Positions 30,071-41,040 of a stretch of 64,000 nucleotides of DNA are shown here, one piece after another. The DNA is taken from assembly GCA_030068075.1 (NCBI GenBank), contig CM057841.1:5589565-5653564 (forward strand), written 5' to 3'. The notes under the pieces were generated by a model. That model searched no databases, had not been told where the DNA came from, and saw only the letters and a list, made by a program, of their open reading frames with translations. A program made the position numbers and the translations under genes. Each line of letters begins with the position of its first letter. The stretch's first letter is position 1. The stretch comes from Paguma larvata (Eukaryota; Chordata; Mammalia; Carnivora; Viverridae).

Positions 30071-30187
30071 AAAAATTAATTGGACTTAAAGAGGCCTTTA
30101 AATACCATTTTCTGTGTGCAAATAAATAAGGTTGTACATTCTCAAAGTCCGCATTCAGCCCTATGATTTATCAAAAATTATAAAATA

Positions 30188-31000
30188 CAGTGAAACTTTG
30201 GTTTGCGAGCATAATTTGTTCCAGAAACATGCTTGTAATCCAAAGCACTTGTATATCGAAGTGAATTTCCCCATAAGAAATAATGGAAACTCTGATGATT
30301 CATTTCACGACCCAAAAATATTTATATAAAAATGATTACAATACTGTAATATAGTACAAAATGTAAAGAAAAATAAATTAACCTGCACTTACCTTTGAAA
30401 ACTTTCGTGGCTGGTGTGAGGGAGAAGAGAGGAGGGTTCTTGTGTAGGATGACTTTCACTGTCACTAGCCAAATCACTGCTATCTATTGCCTCAGAGGAA
30501 TCTTTCTGCATGGGGGCCATTGTGTATGCTTGCATGGATATTAATTGCAGTACAGTATTAATAAACTCTTGTCATATACTATATTTAATGGAACTGGCTA
30601 TAAGGCAGCAGAGGAAAGGATCTCTATCTGCAGGCAGGCTGACCTAGAATGAAGCAAAGCATTCCTAAGCTCAGTCTTGTATGGAGAAGCAAAGGACTGT
30701 CTATAGGTGCTTTGAAGTGACAAAATACACTAGTGTCAGTTGTGGGCACCTTCCAATGTTGAAAAATCACTGATTTCTGCCAAACACCGTGGCCTGAGAC
30801 CGGATATCTGAGCATGGAAGACAATCACCCACAATCCCCCAGAGAGAGAGAGAGAGAGTTAAGAACCATTGGCTCAGTTGTAATCATGTGAAGTTTGGTG
30901 TCACAAACTACTTGTATTGCAAGGCATTGCATTTATCAAGTTAAAATTTATTAGAAATGTTTGCCTTTTTGTGGAATACTCACAATCCAAGGTTTTACTG
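30188..31000 (+). mobile_element. Non-autonomous Tigger/mariner-type DNA transposon, complete
   Basis: Starts CAGTGAAACTTTGGTTTG and ends with the imperfect inverted copy (reverse complement CAGTAAAACCTTGGATTG), flanked on both sides by TA, the target duplication of the Tc1/mariner superfamily. Length is 813 bp, with no transposase-sized ORF. On the minus strand it holds a 43-codon ORF at 30389-30520 ending at a GTAAGT splice-donor-like site. The right part includes a short GA repeat (30842-30858). Orientation is arbitrary. Confidence 0.8.
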
Positions 31001-31065
31001 TAGTTGTAAAATTGCCTGGACTCTTCAGGAAAATTAAAAGACTGAACTAAAGTCTTTAAAGACAA

Positions 31066-31265
31066 GGGGGCTCCTGGGTGGCTCAGACAGTTAAGCATCT
31101 GACTCTTGATTTCAGCTCAGGTCATGATCGCATGGTTTGTGAGTTTGAGCCCTGTGTCCGGCTCTGTGCTGACAGTGGAGCCTGCTTGGGATTCTCTGTC
31201 TCTCCCTCTCTGTCCACCCCTCCCCTGCTCTCTCCCTCTCCCTTTCTCTCCCTTTCAAGATAAAG
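31066..31265 (+). mobile_element. CAN-SINE
   Basis: Head GGGGGCTCCTGGGTGGCTCA, CT-rich block, short A-tail. It lies 65 bp beyond the Tigger element. Confidence 0.92.
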
Positions 31266-31429
31266 AAACTAAACTAAAGTAATAGAAAATCCTTAAGGAC
31301 AGTATGAACAGCCTGAATTAAATAGAGAAAAATAGGTCAGTGGGCGGAAAAAACTCATATTTGATACTAAATGTGAGAAATAGAGTGAAAAATGCGTAAG
31401 CTCTTGAAATTTTGTCTTTTGTTTACATT

Positions 31430-31602
31430 ATTTTAGAGAGAGTGCAAGCAGGGGAGAGGGGTGGAGGGAGAGAGGAAGGAAATCTTAAGCCGGCGCCACG
31501 CTCAGCGCAGAGCCCGATGGAGGGCTCGATCCCATGACCTTGGGATCATGACTTGAACCGAAATCAAGATGGGACGTCCAACTGACAGCCATCCAGGCGC
31601 CT
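31430..31602 (-). mobile_element. CAN-SINE, diverged
   Basis: Reverse orientation, GA-rich block at 31435-31475, head end CATCCAGGCGCC. Confidence 0.85.
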
Positions 31603-31633
31603 GCCTTTTCTTTAAATAAAAACACATTCTCTT

Positions 31634-31860
31634 GGGGCGCGTAGGTGGCTCAGTCGGTTAAGCATCCGACTTTGGCTCAGGTCATGATCTCACGGTTCGT
31701 GAGTTCGAGCCCCATGTCGGGCTCTGTGCTGGCAGTTTGGAGCCTGGAGTCTCCTTTGGATTCTCTGTCTCCCTCTCTCTCTCTCTGCCCCTCCCCTGCT
31801 TGTGCTCTGTCTCTCTCTCTCTCTCTCTCTCAAAAGTAAAATAAAAAACATTTAAAAAAA
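31634..31860 (+). mobile_element. Felid CAN-SINE
   Basis: Head GGGGCGCGTAGGTGGCTCAG, long CT block, A-rich tail. Confidence 0.93.
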
Positions 31861-31869
31861 ACCAAAAAA

Positions 31870-32455
31870 AGACATTTTCTTTCAAATAGAACACATTTAA
31901 TTATGTATGTACTAAGCGACATCTAAAAAGCAAAGGTGGTGATTCAAAGATGTTCCTGCACCTCTTCATTGACCTTCATCATTGTTAGGATAAAGTTTAA
32001 TTTTTGTCTGACCTGTGGTATTCTGCCACAAACACTACAGTTTTGTTGTTTGTTAAGGTTGCATGTACATTCCCCATATGGGCCATTCCAGATCTTTTCC
32101 CTGATAGATACAGCTTCATTCACTTATGTTTAGGGAAAAAAATATTAAAACTATTAAAAAGCCCTATTTTATACTAGATCTAAGTGGTATCTTACTTATG
32201 TTGGCAAACTTGGTCGTTCTCATACACTATACTTTCCTGAGAACCTTAAACTTCTTAGTTGAGAATACAGCCTGTGTGTGTTAAGTAATAGTTGCATGTT
32301 GTATAAATCTATTTTGGCTCGACTCTACCTGTATGAGAGTGGGGTGTTAATCACTGGATATCACAGATTTCTAAAATTGTAACTAGCACCAAACAGTCAT
32401 GTATATATTAACAAAGGGTCAAATTAAAAATAGATTTATCTGCACAGATCAAAAG
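31870..32455. other. Non-coding, nothing firmly recognised
   Basis: AT-rich. A weak L2-like stretch may lie near 31970-32060. Confidence 0.35.
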
Positions 32456-32459
32456 ATAC

Positions 32460-33235
32460 ACAGTTGTTTTACCAGATTAAGGAAAATTGTTTTCCTTGTC
32501 CAGCAGTCAGAGCAGAACCAAGAGACATGCATCTCATTGTGGATGAGCACAAATGGACTGAATGTTGGAAAACATGATGCTACAAACACCATTGTTTACT
32601 GGCCACTGGTTCGGACTCAGAATAAGTATTATGCAAAGAGACAAAATGGAAGAAAAACAATAACAGCAGACAAAGGAGCTCACCAGGGCCAGCATGGTGC
32701 GTGTGGCTCTGGCCTCATGGGAAGGTCTGAGGGAAAGGCTGTGGCTATGAATGTGTGGGACTCACTGCTTGTACCTGAGTAGGACAAGGACCACGGGGCC
32801 ACTGGCCCAGACCATGATGCTCGAACACTCAAAGTCAAAGAAAAAATAGGCGACAACATTTAGTGGGCCTATAAGGTTATCTTGTGGTAGTCTAGAACAG
32901 TAGACAAATATATTTTTTAAACTAAAGTTTTTGCTGTTTACTGGCCCAGTCACTTTCATTGGAATGTAGATTTTTAACAGGACATGCAAGATCCAGCAGA
33001 GAAAACAACAGAAGCCAATGCACTTTGGAGATGGTCTGAGTCCCATCACCCCAGAGATATTAGAATGAAGCTTACTGCCCTGGTAGCCACTCAACAGGCA
33101 GGTGATGCTGAGAGAAACTCCTCTGCCCACCGTGTGTACCTAGAAGACAACTTTACATCCAGGGTCATCCTGAAAAGATTTCCATCCAAATGCCGCCATG
33201 GACCATTGCAAAGAATCTGGAGTTTTCTCTAAGTG
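32460..33235 (-). pseudogene. Vomeronasal type-1 receptor (V1R/VN1R) pseudogene
   Basis: Reading the minus strand gives, in V1R order, MAAFGWKSFQDDPGCKVVF, then VGRGVSLSITCLLS (TM3 region), GFCCFLCWILHVLLKIYIPM (TM4), SSIMVWASGPVVLVLLRYKQ (TM5), HIHSHSLSLRPSHEARATRT with MLALVSSFVCCYCFSSILSL (loop 3 and TM6), and QWPVNNGVCSIMFSN with SICAHPQ (TM7). In-frame stops occur at 33140-33142, just after RYKQ near 32762, and after HPQ. The N-terminal TM1-TM2 part is missing or unrecognisable. V1Rs are single-exon pheromone-type GPCRs; this copy is non-functional. V1R genes lie among KZNF genes on human 19q13.4, which agrees with the context. Confidence 0.88.
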
Positions 33236-33418
33236 AAATAATGGGCCAGTGTGGACATAGTATTGGAATAGGGAGGGGGACCCAACCTGTGTGTGTATAG
33301 GGTCACTCTGGCCTCTGTGTCCTACGCAGACTGTAGGGGGAACAGAGAAAGTGGAGAGAACAGGGAGTCTTTATTGCACCATAATTTGAACAGGGAACGG
33401 TTAATATAAAGTAAAGTT

Positions 33419-33640
33419 GGGGTGCCTGGATGGCTCAGTCAGTTAAGCGCGGACTCTTGATTTTGGTTCAGGACATAATCTCATGGTTTGTCAGTTCAAG
33501 CCCCACATCAGGCTCCATGCTGACAGTGCGAAGCCTGCTTGGGATACTCCCTCTTCACTCTCTCTCTTCTCCTATCCATTCGTGCTCTCTTTCTCTCTCA
33601 AAATAAATAAACTTAAAACTTAAAGAAAAAAAAAGCTAAA
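33419..33640 (+). mobile_element. CAN-SINE
   Basis: Head GGGGTGCCTGGATGGCTCAG, CT block, tail AAATAAATAAACTTAAAAC. Confidence 0.92.
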
Positions 33641-33711
33641 AAAAAAGAAAAATGAACTGTAACAGAGGACTGGAGAACAAGGGGATTGGTGGGTAAGAAG
33701 TAGCGAGAACT

Positions 33712-33897
33712 GAGGACACCTGGGTGACTCAGTCGGTTGAGTGACCAATTCGGTTGATCATGATCTCACAGTTGGTGAATTCGAGACCCCATGGACTCGC
33801 TCCTGTCAGCACAGAGTCTGCTTTGGAGCCTCTGTCCCCCTCTCTGTCCCTCTGCCACTCACGCGCTCTCTCTCTCAAAAATAAAACATTTTTAAAA
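33712..33897 (+). mobile_element. CAN-SINE, internally shortened
   Basis: Head GAGGACACCTGGGTGACTCAG, a few deletions in the core, tail AAAATAAAACATTTTTAAAA. Confidence 0.9.
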
Positions 33898-33899
33898 AG

Positions 33900-34410
33900 T
33901 TGCAAGAACTCTAAAGACTACAGGAGTATCAGATAGAAGGAAGAGCCACTCACTAACTCTGGGCCTGAGATAGAGAGTCAGAGGGCACTTCCCAGGATGC
34001 AATCGGTATGTTGTGGGTGAGTCCAGAGCCAGATCCCTGAATGACTCGGTGTAAGTCTCCAGCTCCCAGGTCCTGCCTTGCATTGCAGCCAGCAGCCTTC
34101 CTAATACCACCGTCACTGGGAAATTTTGAAGTGCCCAACCCCTGCTTTGCCTAACACTCCCATCCTCCAGAGGAGAGCTCGCAGAAATGCTGCTGGGGAG
34201 GCATCCAAGTGAGTCTGTCATTCCATAAATCACCGCCTGCCCTTTCCAACAAGATCTTAGAAAGGCCCTTTGGTGGGGTAGGGGGGATGTCATACTTGGA
34301 CACAATCTCAGCCCAAAGGGTAGTGGCTTCTAATATTTGTTCTTCCTATATGTTTTAGGGCTTTTTCTATTTTTACTGATCAATCTGTCATTACACCAAT
34401 TCCCTTTTGG
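33900..34410. other. Non-coding, nothing recognised
   Basis: A 137-codon minus ORF (33892-34305) has no domain I recognise and overlaps a SINE tail; I do not call it a gene. Confidence 0.4.
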
Positions 34411-34411
<1 letters not shown>

Positions 34412-34450
<39 letters not shown>

Positions 34451-34643
34451 ATTTTGAGAGAGCACACAAGTGCATGTGTATACTTACATATATGTGTAAG
34501 CAGGGGAGGGGCAGAGAGAGAGAGAGAGGCAGGCTCCTCCCTGTCAGTGCAGATGTGGGGCTCAGACTCCCAACCCTCAGGATCATGACCCGAGCAGAAA
34601 TCAAGAGTCAGATGCTTAACTGCCAGCCACCCAGGCACTCCTA
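34412..34643 (-). mobile_element. Felid CAN-SINE with long T-run
   Basis: Reverse orientation. The A-tail is present as about 35 T residues at the left; the core is partly altered by a CATATATGTG insert near 34480. Confidence 0.88.
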
Positions 34644-34794
34644 TTAGTCTTTTATATTAATTCTCACTGCAAATTCTGGTGTGGTTTCTCTCTTCTGATT
34701 GGCCCTGGCTGATCTATCACCTTGCAAGCGATTAAATAAATAAGAAATATAGCATCCTTTGTTGGTCTGTGTGTGTGTGTGTGTGTATTTGCAC

Positions 34795-34961
34795 TGATGT
34801 GCATCCGACTGGCTCTGGTCATGATCTCGAGGTTTGTGGGTTCAAGCACCACGTCGGGCTGTGTGCTGGAGCTTGGAGCCTACTTCAGATTCTGTGTCTC
34901 CCTCCGTGTGCCCCTCCCTTGCTCCTGTTCTCTCTCAAATATAAACATAAAAAAAAAAAAG
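34795..34961 (+). mobile_element. CAN-SINE, 5' truncated
   Basis: Begins at CATCCGACTGGCTCTGGTCA, next to a short (GT)n run at 34768-34787; ends with an A-tail. Confidence 0.85.
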
Positions 34962-34964
34962 AAC

Positions 34965-35885
34965 ACAAATTATATGGGGGTAAATAAGGAAAACATGAAC
35001 TCTTATTGTTATTTAATGACATTATTGAGTTTTTTGTTCTTGTAAGTATTATAAAGGTCCTCCTTATGAATGAATCCAGTCTTTAGATCCCATGTCATTG
35101 TGTAGAAGTATGTTTTTGATTATTTACTTGAGAATATAATTATACATATGATTTTTTTTTGTTAAATAATCCAGTGTGGATAATGTGGGTGACAGTATAG
35201 ATGAAATGAAATGACTGTGTGCTGATAATTAACTGTTGAAGGTAGGAATAAGTCTGTGGGCCTTATGCTGTTAACTTTCACATATATTCGAAATACTCCA
35301 TTATACCAATTTTCAAAGACATTTTCTTCTATTAATAATATTTTCTAAGTTTTGTGTCTTTAAGGCAATGTTTTTCAACCTAAGACAATATACATTTTAT
35401 TCTTAGCATTTCATTGTAAAATTACTTTATTCTTACTATACTTTTTTCTTCTGTCTTTAGGCAGGCCTCTTAAAATCAAGTGACATCTCTATCCAGAGGG
35501 ACCAGATAAATGAGCAGTTTGGCAACTAAAGAAGGTAAAACCTGCCTAAAATACAGATGCTTGTAAGCTCATCAGCTAACGAGATGTATCAGATTTTCCT
35601 GTAATTCTAAATGCAAGGAATCTAGCTTCGTTTGTGAATTACCATGGTATTCAAAAGAAAGGAATAATCACATTAGGGAAACTCTTAGGGGGCAGGTATC
35701 CAAACCAGGTCTATTTTTTATGATCCTTTGTAGAAAGTCAGTGCTTTCACTCAGATAAAAAACCTTATCAGTGATGGGAAAAGAAGCAGAGATCTGAAGT
35801 AAATTAATAGAAAATTAAATTCAACAAGATTTTAAGGAGAGACTTCCCTAAGAAGAATGCTCTGTCTTCAAGAAATACTCTGTTT
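34965..35885. other. AT-rich intergenic DNA
   Basis: No gene or repeat family recognised. Confidence 0.35.
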
Positions 35886-35886
35886 G

Positions 35887-36094
35887 GGGGCACCCGGGCA
35901 GCTCAGTCAGTTAAGCATCCAACTCTTGATTTCCGCTCAAGTCATGATCTCACAGATCTTGAGATTGAGCCCCGTGATCGGTTCTGCACTGACAGCGTGG
36001 AGCCTGCTTGGGATTCTCTGTCTCCATCTCTCTTGGCCCCTCCCCGGCCCCCATGTGTGTGTCTCTCTCTCAAAATAAAAAAAATAAACTTAAG
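35887..36094 (+). mobile_element. CAN-SINE inserted directly beside another SINE
   Basis: AATACTCTGTTTGGGGG precedes it (35875 on) and is repeated at 36150, right before the next SINE. So this copy inserted immediately 5' of the copy at 36162, duplicating its flank. Confidence 0.9.
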
Positions 36095-36150
36095 AAGAAG
36101 GAGGAGGAAGGAGAGAAGGAGAAGGAGAGGAGGGAGAAGAAGGAGAAATA
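36095..36150 (+). repeat. Purine (GGA/GAA)n tract
   Basis: AAGAAGGAGGAGGAAGGAGA and similar units make an all-purine run, grown from the A-tail of the preceding SINE. Confidence 0.85.
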
Positions 36151-36161
36151 ATACTCTGTTT

Positions 36162-36284
36162 GGGGGTGCCTAGGTAGCTCAGTTAAGCATCTGACTCTTG
36201 ATTTTCGGCTCACGTCGGTCATGATCTAGTTGTGAGGTCCAGCCCCAAGTCGGGTTTCATATTTGAGCATGGAGCCTGCTTGGG

Positions 36285-36326
<42 letters not shown>

Positions 36327-36345
36327 AAAATAAATAAACTAAAAA
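36162..36345 (+). mobile_element. CAN-SINE
   Basis: Head GGGGTGCCTAGGTAGCTCAG with a small deletion, (TC)n block at 36288-36325. Confidence 0.9.
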
Positions 36346-36485
36346 AAACCCTTAAAATCAGTAGTAAACAAAAAGATAAACTTATTTCCAAGACATAAAG
36401 TATAATTCTGTAAATGATTTGATTAACACAATTAGTGTCTTTTTCATGTAATTCAAGTGAAAATTTATAAATTTTTCTTTTTAAC

Positions 36486-36585
36486 TATTATTTTAAGTAG
36501 TCTCCATGCCTAATATGTGGCTTGAACTCACAACTCTGAGATCAAGCGTCAAATGCTCTACTGAGTGAGCCAGCCAGGCACCCCT
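36486..36585 (-). mobile_element. CAN-SINE, short type
   Basis: Reverse orientation: TTTAAGTAGTCTCCATGCC, then GAGTGAGCCAGCCAGGCACC. Confidence 0.8.
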
Positions 36586-36589
36586 ACGT

Positions 36590-36968
36590 TTTTCTCATAC
36601 TACAAAACAAAAAATGTAAACATATCCAGTTATATACTATATATTATATACATTCCATATTACATAATGTATTTTATATCTTCTATATATTTACACTTAA
36701 GTTCAATGAAGAGAACTTGCTGTGCCAGATACAAAGACCATTAACCACAGCTTGTCACTGCTGAAGAAATATACAGATCAGTAGCACAGAACAGAGTCAG
36801 TAAACCAAAAACTGTATCGGATGAAAGTAAATCATCAAGTATTTGGGGAAATTATTTATTTAATATATGGTTAAACTACTTGGAGATTTATTTGAAATGG
36901 TAGAGGTAAATTTATTTTTTAAGAGGTAAATTTCTTGCTCTCATCTTAGAATTAAATTATACACTATA
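36590..36968. other. AT-rich intergenic DNA
   Basis: TA-rich (TATATACTATATATTATA near 36630). No gene. Confidence 0.4.
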
Positions 36969-37180
36969 GGGGCGCCTGGGTGGCTCAGTTGGTTGAGCAG
37001 CCGACTTCGGCTCAGGTCGTGATCTCACGGTCTGTGGGTTCGAGCCCCGCATCCGGCTCTGTGCTGACAGCTCGGGGCCTGGAGCCTGCTTCAGATTCTG
37101 TGTCTCCCTCTCTCTCTGCACCTCCCCCACTCATGCTCTGTTTCTCCCTGTCTCAAAAATAAATAAACATTAAAAAAAAT
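36969..37180 (+). mobile_element. Young felid CAN-SINE with target-site duplication
   Basis: Consensus-like head GGGGCGCCTGGGTGGCTCAG. TTATACACTATA flanks it on both sides (second copy 37181-37192). Confidence 0.95.
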
Positions 37181-37192
37181 TTATACACTATA

Positions 37193-37572
37193 TCTTAACA
37201 TAATAAAGATGTCAAATCTGCCATGTAAAAATATTGAAGTATAATTTTATAAATTGTTTTGACAGATCATTACCATGCGTGACCCAAATCAGAGGCCATT
37301 TTTTTCATTAACATGAAAGTCGAGATACGTAAAATTGTACCAGAAATGAATTAAACTTAAATAAAAAGAAATTATTTACCTGTGTAGATTATAAAGGAGG
37401 ACGGATAGCATGACCTCACTATAGATATTAATCATTTAGATAATCGATTTTAAAAATGCAGTTGTATGAATAGGTGATACTCGGAAGTAAAAACATTGTA
37501 AAGTTACGAAATGCTTGTTTCTAAAATAATAAAGTGAACTCGATGAAAATGACAGTATTATTTTCAGATGTA
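37193..37572. other. AT-rich intergenic DNA
   Basis: Nothing recognised. Confidence 0.35.
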
Positions 37573-37783
37573 ATCGTTTTTAAATTTATTTATTCATTCT
37601 CTGAGAGAGAGAGAGAGAGCATGAGGAGAGAGAGAGAGAGAGAGAGAGCATGAGGAAAGAAAATTCCAAACAGGTTCCACACTGTCACCAGAGGCAGGGC
37701 TTGAACTCACAGACTTCCAGACCATGACCTGAGCCAAAACCAAGAGCCAGATGCTTAACTGACTAAGCTCCCCAGAAGCCCCC
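37573..37783 (-). mobile_element. Felid CAN-SINE
   Basis: Reverse orientation with a duplicated GAGAGAGC block at 37600-37650. It abuts the 3' break of the CSNK2A2 pseudogene. Confidence 0.9.
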
Positions 37784-38230
37784 CAAAGCTGATGTCTTTG
37801 GCACAGGGACCTTCACGGTGTCCCTCAGCTTAATGATATTCGTTCCACTACGAAGTTTCTCCAGGACCTTAACCTGTCATTTTATCCTTTTTCTTCACTG
37901 GCTTGAGAATTTTTACAACCACTCCCTCACTGTTGGTGATGTTAATGGCCTCAAATACTTCACTGTGCTTTCCCCCTCCACGTGTTCCAACCAGTTGGTA
38001 ATCATCTTGATGACCTAAGCTCCGGAGGAGCTTCTCCTAGCCCGGAGTACTCCAGGCCCCTCCGACTCTGCACCTGGCCTAGACCCGGTCCTGCTGCTCG
38101 CTGTGGGCGGGGCTGGCGGACGGGACCGGGGCGCCGCTGGGCGCAGAGGGCGGCACCGCAAGGGGGCGCAGGGCGGGAGGCCATGCCAGGCCGGGCCCAC
38201 AGGGCCAGGGCGGGGTGAGGGCGCAAGTGG
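37784..38230 (-). pseudogene. CSNK2A2: Processed pseudogene of casein kinase 2 alpha-prime, 5' part only
   Basis: The minus strand reads [33 protein letters not shown] and [15 protein letters not shown] across what are several exons in the parent gene, without introns. TNIIKL-DTVK fits CSNK2A2 better than CSNK2A1 (PNIITLADIVK). Upstream, GCAGCAGGACCGGGTCTA and the GC-rich stretch to about 38230 fit the start of the CSNK2A2 mRNA. Stops and frameshifts are present. It ends at codons like KTSA, about a quarter into the kinase; the rest is missing, unusual because retrocopies normally lose the 5' end. No poly(A) was found. Confidence 0.8.
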
Positions 38231-38317
38231 GGGAGGCACCAGTCGCAGTGGTAGCCGGTAAAGGGGCAGCACCAAGGGGGGCAAAGGACTATTTTTTTCT
38301 TTTTAATAAGAGATCGA

Positions 38318-38516
38318 GGGACGCCTGGGCGGCTCAGTCGGTTAAGCAGCAGACTTCAGCCCAGGTCACGATCTCGCAGTTGGTGAGTTCTAGACCCCCA
38401 TTGGGCTCTGTACTGATAGGAGCCTGGAGCCTGCTTTGGATTCAGTGTCTCCCTCTATCTCTGCCCCTTCCCTGCTCACGCTCTGTCTCTTTCTCTCTCT
38501 GAAAAATAAACAAACA
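38318..38516 (+). mobile_element. Felid CAN-SINE
   Basis: Head GGGACGCCTGGGCGGCTCAG, tail GAAAAATAAACAAACATAG. Confidence 0.92.
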
Positions 38517-39046
38517 TAGAGAAGTCTCACAACAGAAACACATGAATCTTCAGATCAGTGTGATTCTTAACCACTCTGGCTCGATAAAGACTTGTAGCAA
38601 CATACAGGCCAATAATGACTCACAACGTTCACCTGTCATAGTGGCTTTGTGAATCACAGGGAGAATCTCAATTTAGTGCCCTTGCTCTCAGGGGAAGGTG
38701 AGCCAGCCAGTCAATCAGAGTCTCTGGTCAGTCTCTGGTCAGAATGATTTTCTCTTTGAAAAAAGAACAATGTATAAAAGGAGGTAGGTGGCTAAGTGGA
38801 TGGGGTGGCCACACATTACGTATGTATTTAGATAGAAAGATAGATGGTTGATAGATCGATGACAGATCGATGAATAAGGTTGGGTCCAAAGAACACCTGA
38901 GGTCCCAGGGTAGAGAGAAGGTTAGATTTGTACGAGGATGAGACTATTGAAGCACCTTTAAAATCTGGTTACCTGTCAGAGTAACATTTGTGTTTTAAGA
39001 CTACTACAGCCCTGATTATTCCTCTTGTCTGTCCCCCACAAACTCT
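38517..39046. other. Intergenic DNA with a small GATA-like repeat
   Basis: AGATAGAAAGATAGATGG and neighbours near 38832 form an imperfect GATA microsatellite. No gene. Confidence 0.5.
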
Positions 39047-39047
39047 T

Positions 39048-39229
39048 TTTTAATGTTTATTTTGGGAGAGAGAGCAGGGAGGGGCAGAGAGAGAGAGGGA
39101 CAGAGAGAGAGTATCAAGCAGGCCCCATGCTCATCGCGGAGCCAGACATGGGGCTTGAACCCAAAACCACAAGATCACGACTTGAGTCAAAATCAAGTGT
39201 CCGAGGCTTAACTGGCCACCCAGGTGCCC
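39048..39229 (-). mobile_element. CAN-SINE with target-site duplication
   Basis: Reverse orientation. TGTCCCCCAC flanks it (39030-39039 and 39231-39240). Confidence 0.92.
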
Positions 39230-39239
39230 TTGTCCCCCA

Positions 39240-40340
39240 CTAACTTTTTGCCACATTTTTTTTTTTACCGTAAAATGTTGGTTTCTATCAAGAAAACAAA
39301 TGAGACCTTATTTTCTGTAAATGAGATGTGAATGTTTACAAACGAGAGAAATTTAGACACAGATCGCTGGACTCTAGTCAGCACCACATGCCTCTCCCCT
39401 TTGCAAAGCAGAGCAGCACCCCCAGAAGCACTGAGGCGTCCTGGCAACAGTTGCTCAGATGCACTCACCATCTGGGAACTCATCTCTCACCGCCAATCAC
39501 ATGCCCCCTGCTGTGAAGTCTCCAGAGTGCAGCCTGTAAGGCCAGGGCTGCGGACAGGTGAGAGCTGAGCGGTGAGAGCTGAGCGGATTTCACCGGGGGC
39601 TGGAGCTGGGGGAGGGAGCATCCGGGGCAGCCCTGAAGCAAGTGGTAGAGGGTGGCGAGGGCCTCTGCTTTCCTCAGCTGGTTCCAGGAGCAAATGTCTC
39701 TCCGACCGCTGGGTTTTGTATGTTTCAGCTCGAGAGAGCCTAATGCTTTTAAGAGAATGATTATTCCGGCTTTCCTGAGATAAACTCCTTATAATAATGA
39801 ATTTATATGGAATGTAGGTAGCTACTAACCCAGTTGCAGTTTGCTGTAAGGGAAATGGCTGCGGTGATGGCACCTGGGCAGGTGCGGAAAGGGGGATTTT
39901 GAACTCTGAGATAAAGGTTTTGAGGTTCCATGATCTCTCGCTTGCTGGGAAGTGATGATCATTTCACCTGTATTGCACTGGCAGCATCTGCTGGAGATTT
40001 AAGATTATTTCTGGAAAACATTTATGAATTGTGCACGTCTCCAAACGCTATTAGAAATGATTAATAGAGATATTTAACAGGAGTGTCAGGACAAGATGGG
40101 GAGAGCAAAATCCTAATGCAAATTGATCAGAAGGCACTGAAATCTAGTAAGTGAGAGAACTAAGCTGAGCACATCCTATCCACTTGGTCAATCCAAAATA
40201 CCGTTTCTTTCCTTTCCTGAGAGATCCCAGAGTACAGAAATTGAAGGAAGAGACTCGACTAGGTGGATAGAGTTGGAAACAACACACAATGTTGCAAATG
40301 AACAGGAACTCTGTGCAGGATATTGGTTTAGTGCTTCAGC
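39240..40340. other. Non-coding, nothing recognised
   Basis: Short ORFs only. AGAGCTGAGCGG is locally duplicated near 39562-39585. Confidence 0.4.
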
Positions 40341-40600
40341 AGATATGTACCTTATGTGGGTCAGGCACATTTCTAGGTATATGATATATGAGTGCAGAAC
40401 GTAAACAAGGAATGTTTCCTTATGGAAATTGCATTCTGGTTAAGGGACACAGACAGTAAGCAATCAGTCTAAGTTGTTGGGTTACAAAGTATCTTAGAAG
40501 GTAATAGGTCTCATGGAAGGAGAAAAGAACCAGGAGTGAAGAAATGTACAAAGTGTAGGGAACAATTGTAATAGTAAAATGGATCTCCATAATAGGACCC
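40340..40600 (-). mobile_element. L2 3' fragment, antisense (probable)
   Basis: The order GATATGTACCTTATGTGGGTCAGGCAC, then GGAAATTGCATTCTGG and AGACAGTAAGCAATC follows the usual antisense L2 end. Diverged. Confidence 0.5.
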
Positions 40601-41040
40601 AGTGCAGATGTTATTCGGGGAAAAAATTTAAGGTGGCTAGTGATAAATTCCTTATTTATTCCTTTCCAAATGTTATATATTCATTTTCTTGTTTTATTGC
40701 GCTAGACAAAAACACCAATATTAATACTGAATACAAGTGCAAAGAGTAGGCATTGTGTTTCATTCACAGTTTCAGGGAAATACTTTTTTTAATGGACGAA
40801 GAGGCATGGCATTTGCAATAGCACTTTTGTAGAAGCTCTTTCAGAAGATCCCTTCTAAGTTTGATGAATCTCTCTTTGTTACATACACACACACCAAAAA
40901 AAAAAAATTGCTCTGAGAAAATTATTTTGAACGGAATGGGGGAAAAAAATCCTTCAACATAAGACAATTTGTGGAAGGCTTCTAAAGCAGTTATCCAATG
41001 AAAACTTACCACATTAAACACTTATGGAAAAAAAATAAAG
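40600..41040. other. AT-rich intergenic DNA
   Basis: Nothing recognised; AT-rich with short poly(A) runs. Confidence 0.35.

Noticed and set aside
33892..34305. 137-codon minus ORF
   Set aside because: No domain recognised, overlaps a SINE tail, no promoter or splice context.
38040..38270. CpG island at 38.1 kb as a promoter
   Set aside because: Explained by the GC-rich 5' UTR and first codons of the CSNK2A2 retrocopy.
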